This document shows, piece after piece, positions 10,906 to 22,558 of a stretch of DNA of 64,000 bases (positions within the stretch are counted from its first letter, which is position 1; each line of letters opens with the position of its first letter). The notes under the pieces were generated by a model. That model saw only the letters and a list, made by a program, of their open reading frames with translations. It was not told the origin of the DNA and did no database searches. The DNA lies in the NCBI RefSeq assembly GCF_020520425.1, contig NC_079488.1, forward strand, positions 89,261,285 through 89,325,284, written 5' to 3'. Source of the DNA: Spinacia oleracea. Lineage: Eukaryota; Streptophyta; Magnoliopsida; Caryophyllales; Amaranthaceae. The translations under genes and the position numbers were made by a program.

Positions 10906-12080
10906 GATACCAAGGTAAAGTTATCTTTTATTTGATTTTAATCTTGCAATTATAATTTGTATTTCTTCAATTAATCATTAACATGTGGTGATTTATGTAT
11001 ATGACTGCTTATATTTCTTCGATTCATACCTTAATTTGGTTTTACTAATCTGCTTCAATTTAGTTTTACTACTCTCGTTGAAAAAAAACATTTGTGTGTG
11101 TTTTTGTTTCTTTTTTTTAATATAAAACTTGGAAAAGTGAAAGCATTACTGAACTCTTCATGTTACTTCCGAACTAGCTAGCCAGTGGCTTTTTTCTTGT
11201 AATCTAAGCCTAAAATTTGCTACCTTTGTCTGCAATTTTATGTTTGCGTGTGTTATGCCGAAGTATCCAGGAGTTATAGTGAGAGAACATGCAAGGTTTT
11301 GTCCAAGTGTCTGATTTGAATGCTACATCTCCACGTTGATCTGATTATTAATTCTGACTAGATTCGACGACATATTTTGTGCTTGATACATACATAATGT
11401 TTTGATTTTGAAATATATTAGTGTAGAGTATTTAGGACCATCAGATTTAACCAAAAGATGAGGACTATGGCTAAGACGATGACGAGTGGGTTGACTTTAC
11501 TCAGCTAAGATGATAAATAATGGGTTTATTATAACCAAAAGAAACAATTTTATGATCTTCTAATAGCTTAACTGACTACATTATATTCAATAATAGACAG
11601 GAGGGAAGAGTTCCCTTTTCAATAAGATGACATTTAAGGTAGATAATGGCGTATAATCTCCCTTCTTATTTGTTGTGCCCATATTAGATAATGGGAAGGA
11701 TAAGTTGGACAGATGATCATCAAAACTCTTTCTCACCAATTTAACGAATGAGAAGGACAAAGGATGTAGCAAGTCTAATTGGCCAAACATCACAAGATGT
11801 TTAATGCACGAACTGAGTCTAATGTTCAAGAAAGCAAGTGCAAAATCATTATGGTTAATTGAGGAATAAATTCAAATGTTGGGAGGAATTTCAAGGTTTA
11901 AGTGGTTTTCCCTTCAACCATAGGTCTAATAAGATGGATGTTGAAGAAAAGCATTTGGACAGGGGAGAGCTTTCTTTGAGGTATGAGTTGATGGGCTCGT
12001 AACTTCGAATATTAAACTTTACATTTGTTATATGATTGGATTCTAATATAAGTAGGAACTTTTAATTTTTTATTACAGAA
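10906..12080. other. AT-rich stretch without a recognised gene
   Basis: No ORF with recognisable motifs and no terminal repeats seen. It may be the 5' noncoding part of the PIF/Harbinger remnant that follows. Confidence 0.4.
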
Positions 12081-12089
12081 GAATAAAAG

Positions 12090-12620
12090 GTATGTTTTGA
12101 CGATGCCTAAGAAGAATTTGCCAAATCAGGAGTTGTTATTTAACTCTTTGATGTTACAACTGCTCATGGAGTTGGTGGTTGCTTTTCTCCGGGAATGGCA
12201 TTGGGGAATTCATACTTGAGTATCAACATTGAGGACCCATTGATGAAGAATATGTCGATGCATTGGAAGGGTCCGGGGATAATGAAAATGGCAATGAGGA
12301 TGGTGGAGGTACTACTAGTCTCCCTTTAGTTGAAGAAAGTAGGTCCTTTCCAAGGTCTGTCGTGCGGAAAATTTCTCGTACTAACAAGAGAAAAAGAGAA
12401 GATGTCTTAATTCTGCTGAACTTCAATGTAGAAATTCTAGATTTGATGGTGTAAGCCTTGTTGAAGGGAGCTGATATTGGTTCATCATGAAGTGGTCCTA
12501 CAAAGTCTCAGATGGTACATAGATCTCTCATAAAAATGGGAGTTTTGAAGAAAATGGTGATCAATACTTTGTGATTGCTATTAGGAACTTGAGTGATGAT
12601 AAACTTGCTGACATTTTTTT
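12090..12620 (+). pseudogene. probable SANT/Myb-like ORF1 remnant of a PIF/Harbinger transposon
   Basis: Translated fragments across frames read GVGGCFSPGNG, then DEEYVDALEGSGDNENGNEDGGG, followed by a basic SRTNKRKRED stretch. This resembles the acidic linker and basic tail after the SANT-like domain of the DNA-binding protein encoded by plant PIF/Harbinger elements. The frame is broken by several stops and shifts. The main support is position: a Harbinger-type nuclease fragment follows at 12951 on the same strand. I am moderately unsure of the identity. Confidence 0.45.
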
Positions 12621-12950
12621 TATCCCTCCAAAATGATAACCATAAATGGATATATATTGAAGGGTGGGCTTGAAGGTTGATGCACTGTTTAGTAGTTTGA
12701 TGTAGTTGTTGTTCAAACTCTAGTATGACGCTAAGATTTCGTTAATTCTATTTGCAATTTGTATTTTAATCGGAAATAATTTTGGTAGCAAACTTTGCTA
12801 AGACACATTGAACCTTCTAAGTGTTTTTTATTTTTTATAATATGTTGATCCTTTGTTTGCATTTATGTAATTCTTTATTTTCATTTATGTATTTTCATTC
12901 TTTATTTGGTCATTTAATTATCTTATATTAATGTTTATTCCCACATAGAT

Positions 12951-13399
12951 GGATGATAATATCAGACATGCATCTGTAATTATTGCAATAAGAATTAAGG
13001 AGATCACTTTCATCCACCAAGTGAACCACCGACATGGCATCATGCGAGAGAAAGAGGTGAAACTGGTGTTGTATACATACATAGATTGTTATATAATAAT
13101 CCTACAACGTGTAAAGTGCAACTAAGACTTGACCGAGATATGTTTCTACAACTAGTTCAATTGATGGTTGACATAAATTTATTACAAGATGGCAAATATT
13201 TAACGAACAAGTAGGAATATTTTTATACATATTGGCTAAGGGGGCTTCTTCTCGTGATGTTGCCGATAAATTCATGCATTCCATATCTACAATAAGCCAT
13301 TATTTCAAAAAGGTATTGGATGCATTTACTATATTTTCCTTTGATATCGTAAAACCGCTTCGTGATTTATCTGAGGTGTCTCCAGAAGTAGCGAACAAC
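12951..13399 (+). pseudogene. PIF/Harbinger transposase (HARBI1-like nuclease) N-terminal fragment
   Basis: Fragments read MVDINLLQDGKYLTNEQVGI (an in-frame stop falls within this run) and ILAKGASSRDVADKFMHS, ISTISHYFKKVLDAF. This is the helix-turn-helix-like N-terminal region of plant Harbinger-derived nucleases, which normally have an L..G.L....V...E.VA.FL.I..H...NR.....F..S..T.SR.F..VL pattern. The catalytic DDE part is missing because a copia LTR fragment begins at about 13401. Confidence 0.7.
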
Positions 13400-13400
13400 T

Positions 13401-14134
13401 TCTTAGGTTATGAACAATCTAATTGACATGCGAAAAAACCATAAATTACCGGAATCCAAATTAATTTACACATAATTAATTAGCATAATTTAGTATACAT
13501 ACTATGTGATGCGTGCCTTCCCTACCTGCTCCGAACCGAACAAGAACAAGTACAGAGCTCCAAATTTCGTCCCTCCGTAGATAGTCCACATCACATTCGG
13601 ATCCTCCTTAGGTTCAACCAACTAGGATATCGTCTAAGGTATTATGCACTCGGGAACTCACTATTAGTGATAGGTAAGAGTATTGAATATTATTTATTCA
13701 ATTGTATATTAAACTTATGACCATGGGTCATATATTTATAGGAGAATATATAGTCTAATCCTGCTAGAATTAGGATAACCAAAACCCGTAGAATTAGGAT
13801 TTAGGTTAATCACAATCTCTTAAGTCTTTTGGATAATCCCAAACTGTTTAGGTATTAGGATAGTCATAAAACTCATAAGTATGTAGGATTAAACGGACGG
13901 ATTATGGCCCAAGTTACTTGTCGTGCAAGTAGCCTTGGCGCCCAAGCTTTCTTGCCGCCCAAGCCAAGCTCGTAGTTGCTGCTACTTCCCTACGTGTGGC
14001 TTGCTTCCCACGCTAGGTGTTGTTGTTGCCTTGTGCTTGGCTGGCTGCTCGCTGGCTTGCTGTTGCCCACACGTAGCTCGTAGCCCATGCGTTGGGAACT
14101 GGGCTAGGCGCCGGTGCTGGGCCTTGTGGGTTGC
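13401..14134 (-). repeat. copia-family LTR fragment (3' half)
   Basis: The + strand matches the 3' half of the LTR at 5019: TTAGGTTATGA at the end, CGTCCCTCCGTAGATAGTCCACA, a TATA region (TATATTTATAGG near 13731) and a GC-rich block at 13923-14130. It is cut at 14134 by the Athila LTR, so the 5' half is absent. Confidence 0.8.
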
Positions 14135-15524
14135 TGACAGGCTAAAGTCGTATCACCTAATCAAAGATAAATCTAAGTCCACTAACAAGATAGTAAGGGA
14201 AGTAGGGATCGTATCCACAGGGAAGCAGGCGTTCTTTCTATTACTAAAACTAAGGTCTAGACTATTGGGAAACAAGAAAATGGTTTGAGTTGAATATTAA
14301 ACTACGACAATAATTAAACAATTAAGAATTCATATATTAAAAGGTCTAGGGTATATGTTCACCAATCAACAACAATATTAATAATCAATAAAACAGTTAA
14401 TTAGACTAGCATACTCTCTCGAATCGATACTAATCATAGACTTGGAATTAACGGGCTCTCGCTACGTATTAATCCCAATTCTACCTATTGAAACAAGCCT
14501 TGATATCAAATTGCATCTCTCGAATCTTAACTTGATATTGCTAGACTAATACAATTAGACCTGCGCAAATCCAATCGCATAGCAAATGAAAACAATCAAT
14601 AGGAATTAACCAATACTACCAACAATCAACAATATTCAATCATCCCTTCATATTAGTTCATGGATTCCCAAAACCCTAGAATGGAACTACTCACGCATGA
14701 TTGAAATAACCAATGCAAACATATTAATTGAAAAGATGATTCAAACAAAAGAATAAAGCAAGGCAAGAATTAATACCTAAACGAAGAACAAATGAGTAAA
14801 TGAAAAATCAGAACTTTGATTAAAAATAAACTAACTGTTTGATAGTAATTTAGGACAATAAAAACAAGCACTCAAAATAAACTAAGTGTTTAAAGCTAGA
14901 AAATAAAGTGATTACAATGAACTAAGGGCTTCATATATATAGTCTTGCCCAAAGTTAGGAAAAACCGGAAATAAACTAAATGAAACGCGCGCTGAGGTTG
15001 TCGTCGCCCGATCGGGCAGACGCCCGCCCGATCGGGCTTTTGGCTCGCAATCAAGTCGATCGGGAAAAATTCCGCCCGATCTGGCGGATGAGAAAGGCTT
15101 CACAGTGGCTGCAGGATGGGCGACCGATGGGCATCGGGCGAAGTCCGCCTGATCGGGCGCGTGCTTAAGCAATTAGTGTTCTTTTTGCTTGCCCGATTAT
15201 CTCCGTTCGCCCTCCAGTCATGGGGCGAACGGCTAAACGCATCCTACATCAATATTATCACCAAGTCTAACCCTTGGGGATCAATTGTAAGCATCCTAGG
15301 CCCCCAAGAGTCGACAATAATCGCCCCGAACATCCTCGCCATCGTGTAGTGGCCCATATCATCATGAAACAAGCCTAAAAAGGCCAATTTCTCATTAAAC
15401 AAACCTGAAGCTCAAGGCACACTCAATAACACAGATTAGTACTCAAGATGGCTCCTAAGAGCTCATTTAACACAGAAAAGTACTAAGGGACGGGGTAAAA
15501 ACTCTATATAAAACATATATATCA
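14135..15524 (-). repeat. Athila-type LTR (3' LTR, about 1.39 kb)
   Basis: Minus-strand termini are TGATATATATG...TAGCCTGTCA, with a purine tract directly upstream of the TG (see next entry). The terminal stretch with CACAGGGAAGCA and GATAGTAAGGGAAGTAGGG is common in Athila/gypsy LTRs. Inside, 15000-15160 carries repeated CGCCCGATCGGGC palindromic units. No matching target duplication was found because the element's other end is lost. Confidence 0.72.
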
Positions 15525-16981
15525 AACTCCCCCAAGCTAGATCATTGCTTGTCCATAAGCAAGGAAATCATCGATGAATACATAAATCAACTTCACCCCA
15601 AAAACATTTCAAAACAAAGGATATGATTCAAGGTAAAATCCAACAAGCATGCATCAATGCCAACCGATCAAATCCAATTGACCACAATCTTCCCTAACAA
15701 TTGTCACGCAGAGAAAACCACAAGTGTACATGGAATTCAAGACTAGTGCTTACACACTCTTCACTCATTTATGTGGTGAGTAAAATATGTACCCGTTCAC
15801 TCCCCTCCCAACAATTTATTGTGAAAAATCCCTCCCAAACTCACAACACTCGTGTGTTTAAAAGGACATGCACTCAACCTAACAATTGACTCAGAATATT
15901 TCACGTCATAACTTGCATTGACAAGAAACTACTTTCACATTAACACGACTCTATGCACAAAGGTCGGAAGGTCTTCAAAGATTGTAATGTTAGGCTTAGG
16001 TAATGGTGTGGTAAATTTGGGTAAAATGTGAGCATAAAGCCTTGGCTTTGGGGATCATAAATCCTAGCAAAACCCATGATCAATCACAAGTGATGACCAC
16101 AACTCTCCCACTCAACACATGGATGAAACAACTAATGAACTACACCATACTTTCTTGCCTTCTTTCAAAATTATAACCAATCACTCACAAAGATAAACAA
16201 AATTACAGTACTTGAGTGAATTCATGCTTTGAAATTTTTCGAGCATAATGAATTTTATTCTCTCTTTTTTTTTCTTTTTTTTTCTCGCTCGAATTATTAC
16301 TCTCTTTTCATTTTTTTTCTCTTTTTGGAGGCCTTCATCTTTTCCATCATTCTCATCTCTTTCACTCTTCATTTTTTTTCTTTTTTCAAACAACAAACAA
16401 GATAAGAAGAATTCTCTTATTTCTTTTTCAACACCCAATTTGTGCTCAAAATGTAGCACGCTACAACTCCCTCACCTCACTTACTTTTAGCTCCCCCAAG
16501 CTTAGCTTGGGACTAGTAACCAATGGGGCTTCAACGGGCTTGTAATATGGCTAGTCACCGAATAAAAGGGGCACAGGCAACAACATGGGTAGCAAGAAGA
16601 GGACAAATGTATCTAAATTCATCCGAAGGCTACCTAAGTAGAAAAAATGCCTCCGTCCTCCTCAATGTGCATGTATATGAGCCATGAAACATTACTAAAA
16701 GTTGTAGATCAATAGTCAAAATCAATGACATACCAGGAAGCTATCACACTTCCTAACCAAATCAGTTAGCCAAGCACCAAGTCCACAAATAGTTGGTCAA
16801 AGTTGACTCATGTTAAGGCATAAAAAATAGTCAAATCTCAAATCCACCAAGAGTAATGCGAGTTTTATATGGGCTAATGGCCACCGATTTGAAGTGTGAA
16901 GCCATGTGGTGAACCAAATTCATCATGTATCTTTCCTCCCCCTCAAGCACATATCCACCAAGAATCTCCAATTCCGTACTC
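15525..16981 (-). other. Athila 3' noncoding region with polypurine tract
   Basis: On the minus strand CTTGGGGGAGTT (15536-15525) abuts the LTR and is a good polypurine tract; a second CTTGGGGGAGCT lies at 16500-16489. Between them is AT-rich DNA with a long T-rich tract on the + strand (16248-16390). The short ORFs there are products of that tract. Confidence 0.65.
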
Positions 16982-17530
16982 CTAACATTCTAGGGCTCTT
17001 CCCTCCCAAAAACAGTAAAGCCTAAAAACCTGAAGAAAACAATGGGGACGGGGGTGCTGAACATGGGAAGCATGTAAATGTTGCATACTAGGGGGTGCAT
17101 CATTCCCAGTCAATTTGGCCCACACAGCAGAATTATTATGAGCAGTCCCGGCTTGTCTCCTAGGTTTAGTTGATAATCCAAAAATCCTACCAAAGTCCCT
17201 AGTACTCATTTGGACATCTTGATTCATCAATCGAAAAAACACATAAGTTATGTCCTTATAGCCATTTCTTTCTACTTCAAAGGAACTCAAAAATTAAAGT
17301 GTCAACCTCTTAAAAGTCAAAAGCAACATACTATACATAGACTTCATACCGACACCATAAAACAGGTGTTTCACATCATTCTCTATTCCCATATCATGCA
17401 AAGAATTTTGACAAATAAATCTAGTGGGAATTACCTCCTTCAATTTTAGGTGAGCGAGCCGATCACGTTGACCCTCGCTAGTGAGAACGATCTCCGGAAA
17501 ATCCGGGTCAGATGCAATCAGAGGTGGCGG
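16982..17530 (-). pseudogene. Athila ORF1/env-like protein remnant
   Basis: Minus-strand fragments read HLKLKEVIPTRFVKILCM, then SFEVERNGYKDITYVFFRLM and QDVQMSTRDFGRIFGLSTKP. The last segment, with a relaxed R..N...H.T...F...FGL pattern, is typical of the ATHILA ORF-1 family. This frame lies between pol and the 3' LTR in Athila elements, which fits its place here. Several frame breaks are present and the 5' side is cut at 17531 by a copia LTR fragment. Confidence 0.68.
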
Positions 17531-18245
17531 TGAAGGAAATAATGCCCTTGGTCCAAGTATGCATTCAATTCTAAGTCTAATAAATGCGGTTCAATATTAA
17601 TTAGACAAGTTAATAAATTCAGTGTGATCAAGTGAGCTGAATGCCTAGCTAGAGGCCGCTTCAGTTCAAGTGGAATTAATAATATTAATCCACAGCTTAC
17701 TCTTGACTGAACCCGCAGGGTCACACAAATAGTACGTGAACGGATCAAGTGTTTAAGTGAATATATTATTCATTAAATACTCTATTTATGAACATTCAGA
17801 AACGACGGATCTCGGTTCCAGTGGGAGCTGAAATCGTCAAAAGGCAAAATATAGAATACTTCGGAAATGATGATATTGCCGGAAACGGAAATATGGATCA
17901 TGACAGAAATATAAATATTATCCAAGTCGTAGATGTTGCCGGAAATGGAAACATGGTATGTATCAGAAATAGAAATATTGTCGGAAACAGAAATATTACC
18001 GAAATCGGAAATATTGTCTGAATCGTAAATAAATTCCGGAAACGGAAAAAAAATCGAAGGCGCGATGTGCGAACGCTCGACGAACGAGCTTGCGAGACGC
18101 AAGGCCCAGCGCAAGCGCCAGGCCCAGCGCCAAGCAAGCCCGCACGCGGAGCAGCGAGCATGGGCCGAGCAAGGACAGCAGCGCCCAACGAGTGGGCCGC
18201 GTGCTGCTTGCTCCCACGCCCAGCGCGCATGGGCCGAGCAAAGCA
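17531..18245 (+). repeat. copia-family LTR fragment (5' half)
   Basis: Starts TGAAGGAAATAATGCCCTTG, as the LTR at 6454 does on the other strand. It continues with AGGCCGCTTCAGTTCAAGTG, the GGAAACGGAAAT unit array (17880-18050) and a GC-rich block (18060-18245), then stops matching. Orientation is opposite to the complete element at the left. Confidence 0.85.
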
Positions 18246-18478
18246 GCATATTACAAACCTCCAACTTGGCCTAGCAAACCGAGATTATTACAAACCCCAA
18301 AAATATCAAATTAGGGAAAATTGCAAATTCGGATCATTAAAAATCTAGATTATTCCAAACCCCAAATATTGCAAAATAAAATTACAAATCCCTAACCTCA
18401 AACAATTTGAATGTGGAGGAGAGAGAAACAAAGGAGGCTGTTTTGGATCGCAATGGTGGTGTAGATGGTGGTTGCAGC
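18246..18478. other. short unassigned spacer
   Basis: AT-rich, no ORF or repeat recognised. It forms the left host flank of the hAT-like element. Confidence 0.4.
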
Positions 18479-20168
18479 CAGTAGGGGTGTTCATTAGCGG
18501 GTACCCGGCTTAACGGGTACCCGAAATGACGGATACCCGCACTTGCGGGTAATAAAAATATCGCCTTGTGACCCGACCCGCAAAAACCGGGTACCCGGCT
18601 TAACGGGTACCCCATTATCATGGGTCGGGTAATAGGGTGCCCAACCTCTTTAACTTTTTATTTTCAATTTCAAAAGACAGCTCATGTAACATAATAAATT
18701 AATAATCGATGACACTTAACAAGCACATCTTCCCGACCGACTCCTTGTATAGTGTATATTACCACATAATTTTAACAAGTAATTCAACAAGTTTCTTGCC
18801 ATAATTTTTAGATGCAGGGGAAGCGACAATTTAAGTAGAGGCAACAACAAATTTAACAAGAAAGTACATATGCAACTGATATAAGAACTATATACTGCAT
18901 TCTCTTCAGCCTGATTTCAATGTCAGCGTCGTCTATAATAATATATGAAAACTCATACTACTCCCTCCGTATTTATTTAAAAGATACACTTGGTCGGGCA
19001 CGTGTATTAAGAAGAAGAATTGAATGAAATAAAATAATAAAGCAAGTGGGGTTGGATAGATATTTTAATAATTAAACAAGTGGGGACCATGTCATTTTGG
19101 TAGGTGGGAGGTGGGGTGGGTTTATGAAATTATTTGTTTAATAGGATGGTGGGTCATAGGTAAATTATATGTATTATTTAATTAGATGGCGGGGTTGATA
19201 AGTTACCAAAAATGGTAAGTATATCTCTTTAATAATTACGGCCGGAAAAGACAAGTGTATCCCTTAAATAAATACGGAGGGAGTAGCTTGTAATATATTT
19301 TTGCTATTTTGGTTTGGAGAGGAATCTTTTCATGACATCAAGTTAAAATATGAATCCAATTCCTAAAAAAAGAAATATGAATCCAAAAAAGCATCAAATT
19401 CATGCCAAATCTCTCTTAATTTCAAACGATTATCCAAATTGACAAATAAATAAACAAAAAATCCTTGTATACAACAAACAACAGGAAGGTGAATAGAACA
19501 AGCGGAAATTAAATAAAAAATGCATAATAATTAAACATTAAAGCAATAAATCGACAAAACATCAAGAATCTTTGGAAATCAAATCGGTTGTGTGAATCAA
19601 ATCAAACAAACACGACAATGAACAAAAATCATAAAAAAACTCAATTAATCGATAAGGATTACAGATTTCATTTAACATTCGTATAAATTAATAGAATTAA
19701 CAAAATTCAAATAAAAATAATCACGATGGTACATGCCGATGATATAAGAGAGGCGACGACCGTTTGAGAGGAGACCAACTGGCAGAGCAGGAGATAAGGC
19801 ACCGGCGGGACTGAGAGTCCGGGAGAGACGAAGAGGAGAGGTCGAAACGGCAGAGATTGGGCCTTGGGGATCCTAGAGAAAGAGAGAGACGAAGAAGACA
19901 ATGAAAATTAAAAGGAACCCTAAACTATCCAAGTATCCAGTAAGGCAATAACTAACTATCCAAATTTTTCCAGTTAAAAAAAAATTGACGGATCCTCGGG
20001 TACCCTATTATACCAAAACCAGACCCATACCCGACCCGAATTCCCACAACATTTAGCGGGTTGGGTAACCGACCCGTGAATTCAACAATTTTTTTAAAAA
20101 AATACCCGATTAATTTGGAGCGGGTTGCGAGTCGGGTTAAGCAGGTCGGGTATTTTTGAACGCTCCTA
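18479..20168. mobile_element. non-autonomous hAT-like element with GGGTACCCG subterminal repeats
   Basis: Left end (CAG)TAGGGGTGTTCA and right end TGAACGCTCCTA form imperfect inverted ends. Flanks are GTTGCAGC (18471-18478) and GTTGCAGG (20169-20176), a 7/8 match to an 8-bp hAT-type duplication; the left end then carries three extra bases. Subterminal regions are full of GGGTACCCG or CGGGTA motifs (18500-18640, 19990-20160). No transposase is visible. A Stowaway element sits inside it. Confidence 0.68.
18961..19283. mobile_element. Stowaway-type MITE (323 bp)
   Basis: Inverted ends CTCCCTCCGTATTTATTTAA and its complement (TTAAATAAATACGGAGGGAG), with TA duplications at 18959-18960 and 19284-19285. 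It is nested in the hAT-like element. Confidence 0.88.
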
Positions 20169-20176
20169 GTTGCAGG

Positions 20177-22558
20177 TGCCGATAGAGGCGACACGTATAT
20201 CTGATTACAAGCTCCCATGGGTGAAGTCGATGGGGATGTCACCGTTATTTTGAGGGACATGGTGTTGGATCAATACCTGGGCAGCGACGAAGACGCTGCC
20301 CATGGTGAAGGCTGATTTCGTGGGCACCTTCTTTCTTTGCATATAAAAAGGACCTGAAGTGGATGGACCCTATCTTTGGTTGTCACTTGATTGTTGACAC
20401 TACTTCTTCGTTCTCGATGTTCGATTGAGAACACCCATTTCTGACTTTTTGTTCAAATTTGCGGAAATTTTAACTGGTTCTGACTTAATTTGCTTAAATT
20501 CATTAAATTAAATATGGAAATCGATAATCGAATTTAATTTGAAATTTTTTACGGAGTTGGTGAGATAATGGAGAGAAAGAGATGGGAAAGTGGATAGTGG
20601 TGGCGAGGTGGGTGGCGGTGGAAACGAGGAGGGACGTAGTGGGCGACATCAATAGAGAGGTGAAAGAGGTTAGGAGGTAGGAGATAGAATCCATGGAAAG
20701 GAGAAAGAGACAGACTAAAAGAATAAAGAAAAAGCAAAAAATTTTAAAGTTAAGGTTAACGGAAAAGTTGCTGGCACTAACACAAAATGGTCATTGAGGG
20801 CAATTTATGCATTTTTATATAACCTAAGAGGTATTTGATGTATGTCTAAAAAGTTGAGGGTATTTCGTGCATTTCTTTAGGGGCATTTCATGAAAAAATT
20901 GATAAAATTTTATAAGGTAATTAATACAAAAGCCGTGTATTTTTAATGTAGTAAATACCAAAAAATCTTTTTTTAAAATTTAAAATTTGGGGTTGAACGT
21001 GCTTGTAAACGAGCTTATAAACGAACACAAACGAGCATATAAATGAACTTAAACAGAATATTCACAAGCCTATACGAGCCGAAAATTAAGTTGTTCGAGC
21101 TTGTATCCTTTATTAAACGAGCTTGAAATTTTTGTTCAGACTATTTTGTTTGTTAATGAACGAGTTTTGGACGAAGTTTAAACAAACTTATTCACGAGCA
21201 GTTCAGGGACTTATAATTTCATTAACATCTACGTTGCTCACCAAAGATGAGAATGGAGAGGCGGCATGCTGTGAGCTATTTGCTCACACATAATAAGGAC
21301 ATTTTTGTAATTTCGCACCAAAAAATAAACAAACTAGGAATAAGACAAAATGAATAGGACAAACGGAAAAAGGACAAAAGTAATAAATAAAAGAGAGGAA
21401 ATGAAAAAAGAGGAGAGAGAAAGTGACATAAGGTACCATTTATATAAAAGTGTAATTTTCTTTTAAAACAGTATCATTTCTTTTAAACGTACCATATCTT
21501 TAAGAAACAAGTAGGAGTACCATTTTTGTTTAACAAGTACTCCCTCTGTCCCAAAATATAGTGCATGTTTTCTATTTTGGATGTCTCAAAATGTTATGCA
21601 TGTTTTCCATTTTGGGTGTCCCAAAATGTGGTCCAATATTTAATGTTTGTACTTAGAAATGGGGTGGTCCTATCATTAATGTTTCTATCGTGAAAATGTG
21701 ATCCAATAATTTATTAGTTTTTGTTTTTTGTATAAAAATTAAAAAAAATTATGTACTTTTCTTTTAAAGTACAATAACATTAATATTTCATAATGTTATT
21801 TTTCAAGTTTCTTAATTCCCGTACCATTCTTATTCAAAACATACCATTTTTATTTAACAAACACATTTATAATATTTTTTTTTTTTGATAAAACAAACAC
21901 ATTTATAATATAATAGCAACAAATTTTGTCATTTTTTTCCTATTTTGTCACTTTGTTGCTGTTATGTTTTTGCAAATAACTCATAGCAAGCGATTTTTAT
22001 TTCCTCCACCGAAGATCTCGATGTCTGTTGTATTAAATAGATAATTTTATAAAAATCTTGGTTGTCTCTTTTGGTAGGGCATCACAGTATTAAAATATAT
22101 GGAAGCTAAGTATCCAGGTTGAAAACCGACGTCCAACATCCCCCACCTTCAGTCCTTTACTGACATACATACGTTTCCCCTTATTTCTCGATTTGGTTTT
22201 GTTTTTCCCAGTGTTAGGTAAATTGTCTTCCTTATTTTTGTGTTAATTGTTAGATTAGAATCCAATCTAAAAAGCAAATAGCTTTGACTACTTTATCATT
22301 TCTCAATATCTTTTACCCAATTTCAGTAAATTATGATTGCAGCTCTCAGCTGAAAACTTCCCCAAAACAGTTGATTTTGCTGGGTTGTTGTTGTTTGATT
22401 TTGGTCAATTTCATTACAAAAATTGATGTTAGTATTTCACATTTGAACACATTTTGGGATCTGGGGTTTTCACAAAGATCCAATTACACAAATCACCGCT
22501 AATCTCATCAAAAAAGAATTGGGGGTTTTTTCATTAGGGTTGATTACCAAGATTTTGC
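20177..22558. other. intergenic region upstream of the mannanase gene
   Basis: No gene recognised. 20990-21210 has clustered CGAGCTT/AACGAGC motifs typical of hAT-like subterminal repeats, but no termini are found. 21539-21720 begins CTCCCTCTGTCCCAAAATAT, a truncated MITE-like end without a partner. 22040-22558 is the presumed promoter and 5' UTR of the mannanase gene; I cannot place the transcription start. Confidence 0.45.

Noticed and set aside
17782..18348. Overlapping ORFs on both strands in the copia LTR fragment
   Set aside because: By-products of the GGAAACGGAAAT array and GC-rich cassette; the same LTR region is noncoding in other copies.
20990..21215. Possible complete hAT miniature element with CGAGCTT motifs
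   Set aside because: Subterminal-like motifs are present, but I found no inverted termini or duplication.
21539..21720. Possible MITE beginning CTCCCTCTGTCCC
   Set aside because: Only one end recognisable; no matching right end.
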